This document shows, piece after piece, positions 34,728-43,137 of a stretch of DNA of 64,000 bases. Source of the stretch: G963674835 sp963674835 (GTDB lineage Bacteria > Planctomycetota > Planctomycetia > Pirellulales > Thermoguttaceae); the NCBI GenBank assembly GCA_963674835.2, contig CAXXKC010000003.1, positions 1,736,001 through 1,800,000 of the forward strand, written 5' to 3'. Below the pieces are notes generated by a model, which made no database searches, was not told the origin of the DNA, and worked only from the letters and a program-made list of their open reading frames with translations. A program made the position numbers and the translations under genes. Numbering within the stretch: the stretch's first letter is position 1; the number at the start of each line of letters is the position of its first letter.

Positions 34728-35963
34728 ATGCAGGTACTACTTTTCGAAGACCACTTGGTGGACCGCCTCTACCCGATTACGATCGGCAAACCGGCATTTT
34801 CGATTGGCTGCGGAGGCAGTCGCCTGATCGAACTGGTTGGGCGATTCGAGCAGACAACCTACCTGGAGTGCCGGCAGCACTTGCAGCAAGTCGTGCGGGC
34901 CGATTTGCCCGATGCTATTGTCGGTCTGCCGAAGGCGGGCGATGGTGTGCTGGCGATCAACGCACGGCTCGTGCCGACCGTATCGGCGATCGGGCGTTTG
35001 CAGGACTGGCTTTCGGAGGGGCGGCCGGGCATCGTCCAGAACGACGAGGCGATTGCGGCGGCTCTCGTCGGTCCCAAAACGCCGCCGTTTCGGGGCGCCG
35101 ATGGCCTCCATCTGACGCAGTGGTTGGATGGGTTGGGGCTGCCGCAGCAAGAGATTGAGTTGCCGCTGCTGGACTATCCCCATGACGTGATTCGTTATCA
35201 CGCGGAGGCGCTGAGGGAGAACCTGCAGGACCGGATTGCCCATGGCAGTTTCCGGGAGGTTGCCGACGGGGTGTTTCTCGGCCCCGGAGCGGCGATTGGG
35301 GAGCACGTGGTCGCGGAAACGAGCCACGGACCGATCGTGCTGGAGGCGGGGGCGAAGGTCGGGCCGTTCTGTTATCTGAGCGGGCCGGCACATCTGGGGG
35401 CCGGATGCCGTGTGCTGGAGCACGCAGCGATCAAGGACGCCGTGGCGCTGGGGCATACGAGCAAGGTTGGCGGCGAGGTGGAATGCTCGTCGGTCGAGCC
35501 CTACACGAACAAGCAGCACCATGGATTCCTGGGGCACAGCTACGTGGGCAGTTGGGTGAACCTGGGGGCCGGCACGTGCAATAGTGACTTGAAGAATACG
35601 TACGGCCAGGTCACCATGGAGTATAACGGTCTGCGGGTGTCGACCGACATGCAGTTCGTCGGCTCGATCATCGGCGACTACGCCAAGACGGCGATCAACA
35701 CGAGCATCTTCACGGGCAAGACGATCGGCGCCTGCAGCATGGCCTACGGTTTCGTGACGACGAACGTTCCCAGCTTCGTCAACTACGCGCGGTCGTTCGG
35801 CCAGGTGACTGAAGCGCCGGTCGAGGTGATGGTTGCCACACAGGCGCGGATGTTCAAGCGTCGCAACGTGGACCAGCGGCCCTGCGACATTCAGTTGCTT
35901 CACGACATGTACGAGTTGACGCGGCACGAACGACAAATCGCCGACCGGCCGCTGTATCTGTGA
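34728..35963 (+). CDS. GlmU-like putative sugar nucleotidyltransferase with left-handed beta-helix
   Basis: The 411-residue protein has an N-terminal domain (about 1-150) resembling the poorly conserved nucleotidyltransferase family seen in GlmU-like proteins. A hexapeptide-repeat left-handed beta-helix follows (about 180-380: GVFLGPGAAIGEHVV, GPIVLEAGAKVGPFCYL, TSKVGGEVECSS). Proteins of this type are thought to act on activated sugars, possibly nucleotidyl and acyl transfer, but no specific reaction is proven. It lies 146 bases after flxA with no obvious promoter or terminator between, so cotranscription is possible though functionally unexpected. Confidence 0.75.
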   Translation: MQVLLFEDHLVDRLYPITIGKPAFSIGCGGSRLIELVGRFEQTTYLECRQHLQQVVRADLPDAIVGLPKAGDGVLAINARLVPTVSAIGRLQDWLSEGRPGIVQNDEAIAAALVGPKTPPFRGADGLHLTQWLDGLGLPQQEIELPLLDYPHDVIRYHAEALRENLQDRIAHGSFREVADGVFLGPGAAIGEHVVAETSHGPIVLEAGAKVGPFCYLSGPAHLGAGCRVLEHAAIKDAVALGHTSKVGGEVECSSVEPYTNKQHHGFLGHSYVGSWVNLGAGTCNSDLKNTYGQVTMEYNGLRVSTDMQFVGSIIGDYAKTAINTSIFTGKTIGACSMAYGFVTTNVPSFVNYARSFGQVTEAPVEVMVATQARMFKRRNVDQRPCDIQLLHDMYELTRHERQIADRPLYL

Positions 35964-36038
35964 GGAATTGAGAATCGTCGGATTGTAGCGCCTTCGATCT
36001 ACGAGCAGACACCATCGCACCCCTTGAGGAGACCCGCC

Positions 36039-36917
36039 ATGTTGGACTCGCACCGATACACCCGACGCCGGTTCTTGCACGAAGTGACGATCGCGGGCGG
36101 GGCCGCGGCGGCGGCTGGGTTGTTACCGTCACTGGCCGTTGCCGCGAAGAAGGGCGGGCCGAAGGGGCTTCGCATCGGCTCGTGCATGCTGGACTTGCCT
36201 GCGGCCAAAGAGGTGGGCCTCGATGGGATTGAAGCTCGTACGAGCATCGTGGGGGACAACCTGGATTTGGTGGATCCAGCCGTACGAGAACGATACAAGG
36301 AACAGATGAAGGCCACGGGGCTGCCGATCGCGTCGTTGATGCTGGGGTTCTTCAACTCCTATCCACTGGCCAGCGACCCGCGCGGGCCGAAATGGATCGA
36401 GCAGGCGATCGAGGCAGGAAAGGACCTGGGGGCGCGCGTCTTGTTGGTGGCGTTCTTCGGCAAGGGCGATCTGCGGGACAGCGAGAAGCGGCTCAAGAAG
36501 TCGGACGTTGACGTCGTGGTGAAACATCTCCAATCGCTCGCACCGAAGGCAGAACAGTGCGGTGTGATCCTGGCGGTGGAGAACTGGCTTTCGGCCGAGC
36601 AGAATATGGAGCTCCTCGACCGTGTCGGCAGCAAGGCCGTGCAGTTGTATTACGATGTTGGCAACTCCACGGTCCAGGGTTATGACGTGCCGAGCGAGAT
36701 CCGGCGGCTGAAGGAGCGCATCGTCTCGATCCATTTCAAGGACAACGGGCACTACTTGGGCGAGGGAAAGGTCCGCTTCGCACCGATCGCCGAAGCCATT
36801 GAGGACATCGGCTATCGGGGTTGGATTATTATGGAGACGGCCAATCCGTCGGGCAAACCGGTGGACGACTCGCGGCGGAACGCGGCTTATATCCGGAAGT
36901 TGTTCGGAATGAGCTGA
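36039..36917 (+). CDS. Tat-exported sugar phosphate isomerase/epimerase-like TIM barrel protein
   Basis: ATG 36039 has GAGGAG seven bases upstream. The 292-residue protein begins with a twin-arginine signal (TRRRFLHEVTIAGG then an Ala-rich stretch). The rest is an AP-endonuclease-2/xylose-isomerase-like barrel with metal-binding-type motifs (VILAVENWLS, QLYYDVGNS, IVSIHFKDN, GWIIMETANP). Planctomycetes carry many such exported proteins near sugar-degradation genes; they probably isomerise or epimerise sugars or keto-sugars, but substrate is unknown. Confidence 0.85.
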   Translation: MLDSHRYTRRRFLHEVTIAGGAAAAAGLLPSLAVAAKKGGPKGLRIGSCMLDLPAAKEVGLDGIEARTSIVGDNLDLVDPAVRERYKEQMKATGLPIASLMLGFFNSYPLASDPRGPKWIEQAIEAGKDLGARVLLVAFFGKGDLRDSEKRLKKSDVDVVVKHLQSLAPKAEQCGVILAVENWLSAEQNMELLDRVGSKAVQLYYDVGNSTVQGYDVPSEIRRLKERIVSIHFKDNGHYLGEGKVRFAPIAEAIEDIGYRGWIIMETANPSGKPVDDSRRNAAYIRKLFGMS

Positions 36918-36927
36918 CGCTGGCGGA

Positions 36928-37776
36928 TCACTTGGAGTCTGCCAGCCGAATCGCCCGCAACGTATCGAGAACCCGTGTGAAATAGAGGCGGGTTCGTTCG
37001 ATATCGTGGTTTTGTTCGGCAACCTTCTTCTGCCGCAAGAGCCAATCTTTGGGTGGGATCTTGAGTTTGCCGGCCTTGTACTTGATGGCTTCGCGCCGCA
37101 GATCTTCCTGGCGTTGGGAGGCCTGGGCGTTGAATTGGACGTACATGCCCTCGATCATCTCGAAGGCCTTCTGATATCGCCCGTCGTAGACCTCGCGATC
37201 GCAGACGGCCATAATCATATCAGGATTGGGCACGAGGATACAGCGCCGGGCAGCAACGAAGAGCTGGTGGAAGACCCGACGTTCGAGGAGCGGCTTGAGG
37301 TAGTCCTTGGTCTGTTGGCGCGAATCGTTCGCGGTATCGCGGCCAGGGGCATTGCGACCGGACTTGCCGGCAGTGCGCCGGCGAGTGCCGGCGGGCTCCG
37401 CCTGGCCGTCGGCTCCTTTTTGATTTGCGGTTTGCTTCTGGTGCCAGTCGCTGAGCGGTCGGAGCAACCGTAGCATCGTGTTGAAGCCCGACAGGACCTC
37501 GACGGTGACGGCAACGCCGCCCCAGGGGATGGCCGACTTGCGTCGCCCGGCCGGCACGATCGGCATGCATCGACGACTGGTGGCCTCGATCAACTGCATG
37601 GCTTTGCCGTAGTCGCGGGCTCGGAGGCTGACCTTGGCCTGTATGAGGGCGTCGGCGAACTGATGTTCGCCGAGAGCCTCGTAGAGGTCGTCGAGAGTCC
37701 TCTCGATATAAGGAATGGCGGCCAACGAAGGGGGTTCCGCATCGCCTGCCGGCCGCGAACGATCCTCACCGCTCAT
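36928..37776 (-). CDS. Conserved-looking hypothetical protein
   Basis: Start chosen at ATG 37776 (AGGAGAGG about nine bases upstream); 282 residues. I do not recognise the family. It has no signal peptide or membrane helix. The N-terminal part is helical (YIERTLDDLYEALGEHQFADALIQAKVSL written here in pieces: YIERTLDDLYEALG and QFADALIQAKVSL), and a low-complexity basic linker follows (about 115-160, rich in Gln, Lys, Arg, Gly). The C-terminal part is helical and basic (DYLKPLLERRVFHQLF, AFEMIEGMYVQFNAQ, KAGKLKIPPKDWLLRQ). The helical repeats recall TPR-like scaffolds but no motif is clear. It converges with the TIM-barrel gene, ten bases from its stop. Confidence 0.6.
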   Translation of the reverse strand: MSGEDRSRPAGDAEPPSLAAIPYIERTLDDLYEALGEHQFADALIQAKVSLRARDYGKAMQLIEATSRRCMPIVPAGRRKSAIPWGGVAVTVEVLSGFNTMLRLLRPLSDWHQKQTANQKGADGQAEPAGTRRRTAGKSGRNAPGRDTANDSRQQTKDYLKPLLERRVFHQLFVAARRCILVPNPDMIMAVCDREVYDGRYQKAFEMIEGMYVQFNAQASQRQEDLRREAIKYKAGKLKIPPKDWLLRQKKVAEQNHDIERTRLYFTRVLDTLRAIRLADSK

Positions 37777-38229
37777 GAGAAGAGCCTCTCCTGGGAAGGA
37801 TGCGTCGTTCCGACTTCGCATGACGTTGGCCCACCGGAGCGGGGCGGGGCCGCGGAGCACAGATCACGTCGCAGCGAGGAGAAGAATTGCGACCACAGCC
37901 CTGAGGCGACCAACGCTAGGTTCATGCTACCCCCGACTGCCGGCGGAGGCAAGCCCGCCCGACTGCCCCCCAACACCTGGGTCTTGGTGGCCGATGCTCT
38001 GGGTTCGTTGAAGACCGACGACGAAACGCTGGATGGCTGAGGGAGCTTGCGAAGTGAGGTCACGCGGTGGTGGTTGCCAGCCATTATTGGAAAAAATCGG
38101 CGTGGTCTGTTGACTCGGGCGATTCTGCCAGTGAGACTATCGGATATCGTGCTTTGCAGCCAATTCGGGTGGGGTTGCGCGCGAATCGACGGAGTAGACA
38201 AACGCGGTCCATCCTCAGGAGAGTGTTTC
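37777..38229. other. Intergenic stretch upstream of the DUF362 gene
   Basis: No gene supported. A plus-strand frame through about 37920-38040 reads LPPTAGGGKPARLPPNTW but has neither start signal nor family features, and the minus-strand frame is a Ser/Pro-rich antisense reading. The stretch should hold the promoter of the DUF362-polyferredoxin pair; I find no strong -35/-10 pair. Confidence 0.4.
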
Positions 38230-39189
38230 ATGAGTAAATGTTCCAGGCGGGACTTCTTGGTCCAGGCGGCAGCAGCGAGCGCGGTGGCTTTGCAGGCGGA
38301 GCATCTTCTAGCAGCAGACAAAGCGGCCGACGGTCCGGTCGACATGACGATCGCGCGATGGAAGGGTTCAGAGCCGAAGGACACCAGCGATCCGGCGCTT
38401 GCGGACATTGCGAGCAAGCTGACCCAGCAGGCCATTGAAGGTCTGGGGGGCATGCAGCGGTTCGTCAAGCGGGGCGACGTCGTGTGGATCAAGGCGAATA
38501 TTGGCTGGGACCGCACACCCGAACAGGCTGGCAACACCAATCCGCAGGTTGTGGCCGCGTTGGTGAAGATGTGCCAGGACGCGGGCGCCAAGACGGTGAA
38601 GATCGGCGACAACCCGGTCCACGCCGCGGCGAAGACGTACATCGCCAGCGGGATCACCGCGGCCGCGGAACCGCTGAACGGGCAGATGGTGTATCTGGAC
38701 AAGCGCCGGTTCAAAGAGACTGCCATCAACGGCGAGCGCGTGAAGTCGCTGCTGCTTTATCCGGACATTATCGAGTGTGACCTGGTGATCAACGTTCCGA
38801 TCGTCAAACACCACGTGTTGGCCAACGCAACGCTGTGCATGAAGAACTACATGGGCGTGATGGACAATCGCCAGCCGATTCACCAGGATTTTGCCACTTG
38901 CCTGGCCGATTTGACGCGGTTCATGAAGCCGCGGCTGTGCGTGCTGGATGCGGTGCGCGTCCTGAAGGACCACGGCCCCAGTGGCGGGAAGCTGGAAGAC
39001 GTCGTGGTGAAGAACACGGTGGCGGCGGGGGTGGACATCGTGGCCCTGGACGCCCTGGGAGTGGAACTGCTGGGTAAGGAGCGCAGCGAGACGATGAAGG
39101 CCCGTGCCATTATCAAGTACGCGGAGGAGGTTGGGCTGGGCAAGAGCGATTATCATAGCCTAGCCCTTAAGGAAATGGCCGTGTCATGA
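38230..39189 (+). CDS. Tat-exported DUF362-family protein
   Basis: ATG 38230 has AGGAG nine bases upstream and gives a Tat signal MSKCSRRDFLVQAAAASAVA. The 319-residue protein shows typical DUF362 features: VVWIKANIGW, a Rossmann-like middle (AGAKTVKIGDNPVHAA), NVPIVKHHVLANATLCMKNY and a C-terminal VLDAVRVLKDHGPSGG. The biochemical function of DUF362 proteins is unknown; many sit beside ferredoxin-like proteins. Here the stop overlaps the start of a membrane polyferredoxin gene (ATGA, 39186-39189), so the two are probably made together and work in one periplasmic electron-transfer unit. Confidence 0.88.
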   Translation: MSKCSRRDFLVQAAAASAVALQAEHLLAADKAADGPVDMTIARWKGSEPKDTSDPALADIASKLTQQAIEGLGGMQRFVKRGDVVWIKANIGWDRTPEQAGNTNPQVVAALVKMCQDAGAKTVKIGDNPVHAAAKTYIASGITAAAEPLNGQMVYLDKRRFKETAINGERVKSLLLYPDIIECDLVINVPIVKHHVLANATLCMKNYMGVMDNRQPIHQDFATCLADLTRFMKPRLCVLDAVRVLKDHGPSGGKLEDVVVKNTVAAGVDIVALDALGVELLGKERSETMKARAIIKYAEEVGLGKSDYHSLALKEMAVS

Positions 39190-40859
39190 AAGAAGGGCGA
39201 CGGGCGTTGAACGGAACCGTTTTGCGGCGAATCGTTCAAACAGGGGCACTGCTGGCGTTTTTTGGCTTGTTCCTGTTGGCGCGCCGTCACGGCGATACCG
39301 GGCCCAGCGTTTGGCTGCAGGGATTCTTCCTGCTGGATCCGCTGATCCTGGTGTTGACGTGGTTGGCCGGGCATGCGGTGCCTGCGGCCCTGCTGCTGTC
39401 GCTGGTAACGGTGGTTGTGACGGTGCTGTTCGGCCGCGTTTTCTGCGGATGGTTCTGCCCTCTGGGGACGATTAACGCCATCGCCGGACGCGTGCTGAAC
39501 TTTTGCTGGCCCAGCCGGCGGCAGCCGCAGCACTGGTCGCAGTGGCAGATGGGGAAATACTATCTGCTGGTAGCGATCCTGGTGATGGCGGCCTGCGGGG
39601 TTCATGCGGGCGCCGTGCTTGACCCGTTGGTGCTGCTGTATCGGACGACGGTTGTGGCGTTGTTGCCCGGGATGCAGTGGGCCGTCGAGGATGGGTCGGC
39701 CGTGTTGGGGTTGAGCGAGCCGGCGAGGCAACTGCTTCGCGAGCACATCACTGAGGTCGAGCGTCAGGCGTTCCTGGGCGGTGGCTTGATCCTGGTGCTG
39801 TTTGTGGCGATCTTGGCGCTGAATCGGTACCGGCCGCGGTTCTGGTGCCGATACGTGTGCCCGCTGGGTGCTTTGCTGGGAGTGCTGTCCGTACGGCCGT
39901 TCTTGCGGCGGCACGTTGCGCAGGAGAGTTGCAACCAGTGTGACCTGTGCGGGCTGGAGTGTCACGGTGCCGCGACGGCCTCGGCGGGCGGCAATTTGGT
40001 AGCGGCCGAGTGTTTCGGCTGCTTGAACTGCACACCGGCATGCCGGCGCGAGAGTGTGTCGTTCCGATGGATGTGGCCGTGGCAAACAGACCGCGTTCCG
40101 GTGGCGGGAAGGCGGGTCGACGGCTCGCGGCGCAGGTTCTTGCGCGGGACGGTGGGCGGCGCGCTGGGTGGAGTCGCCGGAATGTTCCTTCTGCGAAGCA
40201 CTCCGCAAGCGCGGGGGGCATTTGGGCATGAGGATCTCGTTCGTCCGCCCGGGTCGCTTCCGGAGCGTGATTTCTTGAGCCGGTGCACCGCGTGTGGCAT
40301 GTGTATGCGGATTTGCCCGACGGGTTGCCTACAGCCGGCGCTGGGCGAGGCGGGCCTGGAGGGTTTGTGGACGCCGCGAGTGGTGCCGCGGATCGGCCGG
40401 TGCGAGTACGACTGCACGCTGTGCGGCCACGTGTGCCCGACGGGGGCGATCCGGCCGCTGACGGTGGAAGAGAAGCACGCGGTGAAGATCGGCATTGCGA
40501 TGCTGGATCACTCGCGATGTATCCCGTATGCTTACGGGCGCGATTGCGGGACGTGCGTGGAGGCGTGCCCCTTCCCGGAGAAGGCGATCCGCCTGGTTGA
40601 TGTGGAAGTGCAAGTGCACGACGGCAAGAAGCAGCGTACGAAGATCGTCAGCCAGCCGGTGGTGGATCCGGACCGGTGCACGGGCTGCGGCGGCTGTGTG
40701 AAGGAGTGTACATTCAAGGACGAGCCTGCAATTCACGTGATCAGCGCCAACGAAACACGGGCGTTCGAGATTCGGCCGTTTCTGGATCTTCGGCAGAATC
40801 CGGCGGGCAAACCGCCCGAGGCCTCCGGAGCGGCCGAAGCCAATCCCTACGGTGGCTAG
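39186..40859 (+). CDS. Membrane polyferredoxin, NapH-like and NapG-like fusion
   Basis: The 557-residue protein starts with a NapH-like part: about five membrane helices (near 20-32, 48-62, 66-84, 124-140, 198-212), paired FCGWFCPLG (87-94) and WCRYVCPLG (220-228) motifs, then Cys clusters at 249-259 and 276-286. A second twin-arginine-like segment (SRRRFLRGTVGG, 314-325) with a hydrophobic stretch precedes a NapG-like ferredoxin tail with four more Cys clusters (CTACGMCMRICP, CTLCGHVCP, CGTCVEACP, CTGCGGCVKEC). It likely carries electrons from the quinone pool or cytoplasm to the outer face, to the coupled DUF362 protein. Its TAG stop lies inside dispersed repeat copy 2. Confidence 0.88.
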   Translation: MKEGRRALNGTVLRRIVQTGALLAFFGLFLLARRHGDTGPSVWLQGFFLLDPLILVLTWLAGHAVPAALLLSLVTVVVTVLFGRVFCGWFCPLGTINAIAGRVLNFCWPSRRQPQHWSQWQMGKYYLLVAILVMAACGVHAGAVLDPLVLLYRTTVVALLPGMQWAVEDGSAVLGLSEPARQLLREHITEVERQAFLGGGLILVLFVAILALNRYRPRFWCRYVCPLGALLGVLSVRPFLRRHVAQESCNQCDLCGLECHGAATASAGGNLVAAECFGCLNCTPACRRESVSFRWMWPWQTDRVPVAGRRVDGSRRRFLRGTVGGALGGVAGMFLLRSTPQARGAFGHEDLVRPPGSLPERDFLSRCTACGMCMRICPTGCLQPALGEAGLEGLWTPRVVPRIGRCEYDCTLCGHVCPTGAIRPLTVEEKHAVKIGIAMLDHSRCIPYAYGRDCGTCVEACPFPEKAIRLVDVEVQVHDGKKQRTKIVSQPVVDPDRCTGCGGCVKECTFKDEPAIHVISANETRAFEIRPFLDLRQNPAGKPPEASGAAEANPYGG

Positions 40860-40951
40860 TGCGTGTCGCACTTAGCTGTAGCGTGCTTGGCGGCGTGTTT
40901 CTGCGGTTTTGACAGCGAAACATACGCTACCTATACGCCGAACTCGCTCTA
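40851..40951 (+). repeat. Dispersed 101-bp repeat, copy 2
   Basis: Ungapped alignment with 13161-13261 gives 85 identical bases of 101. The left end contains the stop codon of the polyferredoxin gene (TAG 40857-40859); the right end stops 19 bases before the next ATG. TAGCGT (40879-40884) and ACGCTA (40924-40929) could pair as an outer stem. Outside the shared 101 bases the flanks do not match. Confidence 0.6.
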
Positions 40952-40969
40952 AGATGGGAGGGCGTGGCA

Positions 40970-41941
40970 ATGTCAGTTGGAGAAGACAGATCGCCGCATG
41001 TTGCGCGTGCGGTGGCTTCGCGTCGGCGGTTTCTTGCGGGGGTTACGTCTGCTGCGGCGGCCGCGTGGATCGGTCTGGACGGCGATGGTCGCGCTGCGGA
41101 GCGCGAGGGTGCTAACGCGACGGTGCTGCCGGCCATTTCGTTGGGCCCCCAGCGCGTCGGCCGCTTGTTGGCGGGGTCGAACCCGATTCTTGGCTACTCG
41201 TATATGGGTTCGCACGCCGATCAGCACATGAAGGAATACTTCACGACGGAGCGGACCGTGGAGTTTCTTCAGGATTGCGAGCGGGCCGGGATCACGGCCC
41301 ACCAGTTGGCCATTCCCGAGCGGTCGGCCCCCTATGTTCGCTTGCTTCGGCAGCGCGGCTGCAAGCTGCAGTTGCTTTGCCTGGATGCGGACCGCAGCAA
41401 GATAGCGAAGGCGATCGAGTCGGTCGAGCCGATGGCCATTGTACATCATGGCGGGGCCACCGATCGGCTTTTCGCCGAGGGGAAGTCGGGCGAGGTGCAC
41501 GACTATGTGAAGGCGGTGCACGACCGCGGGCTGCTAGCGGGGGTTTCCGCCCACAATCCGGACTGCATCAAGCGCGCGGCGGACGAGGGTTGGGAAGTCG
41601 ATTTCTTCATGACGTGTTTCTACTTCCTCACGCGCAAGATGTTCGAGAAGGGCTTTGACGTTCCCACGCTGGAAACGGGCTATCCGTTCTTCAAGGAAGA
41701 CCCGAAAGTGATGACCGGAGTGATCCGGCAGGTGCAAAAGCCGTGCCTGGCATTCAAGATACTGGGCGCAGGCCGGCTGTGCGCCAACCAGGACATGGTT
41801 CGCAAAGCGTTTCAGTTCGCCTTTGAGAACATCAAGCCGACCGACGGGGTGATTGTCGGGATGTTCCCCTGGCACTTTGATGAGATCGGTGCCAACACGG
41901 GATATACCCGGCAACTGGCTCAGGTCGCGGCGGCGAAATAG
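40970..41941 (+). CDS. Tat-exported protein of unknown function, TIM-barrel-like
   Basis: ATG 40970 is chosen (GGGAGG eight bases upstream); GTG 40964 is in frame. The 323-residue protein has a twin-arginine signal (SRRRFLAGVTSAAAAAWIG). The mature part has alternating strands and helices compatible with a TIM barrel: NPILGYSYMG, GITAHQLAIPE, MAIVHHGGATD, AGVSAHNPDCIKRA, FFMTCFYF, CLAFKILGAGR, GVIVGMFP. The C-terminal pattern resembles aldo-keto-like or xylose-isomerase-like exported planctomycete proteins, but I cannot name a catalytic set. Placement in a sugar-related region suggests carbohydrate metabolism. Confidence 0.7.
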   Translation: MSVGEDRSPHVARAVASRRRFLAGVTSAAAAAWIGLDGDGRAAEREGANATVLPAISLGPQRVGRLLAGSNPILGYSYMGSHADQHMKEYFTTERTVEFLQDCERAGITAHQLAIPERSAPYVRLLRQRGCKLQLLCLDADRSKIAKAIESVEPMAIVHHGGATDRLFAEGKSGEVHDYVKAVHDRGLLAGVSAHNPDCIKRAADEGWEVDFFMTCFYFLTRKMFEKGFDVPTLETGYPFFKEDPKVMTGVIRQVQKPCLAFKILGAGRLCANQDMVRKAFQFAFENIKPTDGVIVGMFPWHFDEIGANTGYTRQLAQVAAAK

Positions 41942-42013
41942 CGGTCGGCGCGCCGGTTGCCTGCGCCAGAAGCCGGTAGCTGGTGAATGGGCCGGTCACG
42001 AACTGACGCGGTC

Positions 42014-42889
42014 TTACTCGCGGATGACGGGCTTGTCGGCACCGGGGAAGTCTTTGGGGACCTCTTGGGTGACCTTGCCGCTGGCGGCCCATTCGACGCC
42101 ACGTTGGAAGGTGGTGATGAATGCCACGCTCTTTAGTTCGTTGGCGGTGTGTCCGAGGGCGTTCTGAAAGACGCGGCCCTTGCCGTACTGGATGGTGAAC
42201 AGGAGCGGCTCGTGCTCGCCGGCGCCGCCTTTGTCGGCCGGGGCGAAGGCAGTGGCCAGAACGGTCAGGTTCTTGGCCGGTCCGCGGAGCCAACCGTAGA
42301 GCTCGTCGGGAACGTGGGCAAAGACGGGCGGCAGTCCCTTCATGATGGGATGGTCCGGGTCACGAACGACCAGTTCAAAGGGCTGCATGGGGCCGTGGCT
42401 GCCAGTCTTGCCGGGGATTTGCTGACGGACGATCTTGCCGTCCTTCCAACGAACGTAGGGGCCGTCGGCCTCGGTTCGGCCACCCCATCCGCCCAGACCG
42501 ATCATCTCGTTGTACTCTTTCCACTTGGGAAACGACGCCAGAGCGAAGTGATAGATGACCAGTCCGCCACCGTCTTTGACGTACTTGACGAGGGCCTTCT
42601 GGGTCTCTTCGGGCCAGTCGGCTCCCTGGTAGTTGCTGATCACGACGTCGTAGGCGGCAAAGTCGGGCTTGAAGCTGCTCATGTCCTGCCCTTTGGGCGG
42701 AGCCGTGGCCACGTCGACAACGAAGAGGTCGGTGTCTTCGAGGATCTTCCACAACGCCGGAGTTGTGCCTTTCCAGTTGTGGCCGTTCTGCCCGGTGACG
42801 ATCAGGGCTTTGTACGGGGGCGCAGCCACGGCAACCGCCGCGGACAACAACCAGACAGCCAAAAGGACCAGGAGTTGCTTGCATCGCAT
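42014..42889 (-). CDS. Secreted ThuA-like protein
   Basis: ATG 42889 has AGGAAG nine bases upstream and gives a signal peptide (MRCKQLLVLLAVWLLSAAVA, then VAAPP). The 291-residue product is a ThuA-type (trehalose-utilisation family, class I glutamine-amidotransferase-like) fold: KALIVTGQNGHNWKGTTPAL, YDVVISNYQGADWPEETQ, GGGLVIYHFALASF and a C-terminal GKGRVFQNALGH. Family members are often exported in planctomycetes beside Gfo/Idh/MocA and TIM-barrel genes. Precise activity is unknown; a role in sugar or glycoside breakdown is inferred. The 250 bases upstream hold no gene. Confidence 0.85.
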   Translation of the reverse strand: MRCKQLLVLLAVWLLSAAVAVAAPPYKALIVTGQNGHNWKGTTPALWKILEDTDLFVVDVATAPPKGQDMSSFKPDFAAYDVVISNYQGADWPEETQKALVKYVKDGGGLVIYHFALASFPKWKEYNEMIGLGGWGGRTEADGPYVRWKDGKIVRQQIPGKTGSHGPMQPFELVVRDPDHPIMKGLPPVFAHVPDELYGWLRGPAKNLTVLATAFAPADKGGAGEHEPLLFTIQYGKGRVFQNALGHTANELKSVAFITTFQRGVEWAASGKVTQEVPKDFPGADKPVIRE

Positions 42890-43137
42890 GAGAGTTCTTC
42901 CTTTCCCACGAAGATGACGATCATGGAACGTGATGTCGTTGGTCCGGCGCCGGCTCGCGGTGAGCCGCCGCGACGGTCGCCCTATTCTAGCTGGCCGCCA
43001 CGTGGGATGCACGGGCCCACGGCGATCACCCCCCCACAGCGTGTTCAAGTAGCCCGCTCTTGCCCAGGTATTGCGTTTCTGCGGTGCCGGTCAGCGGAGT
43101 CTCGTCAGGCGTTGTGGGATCGGCTGGCTGAACACGG

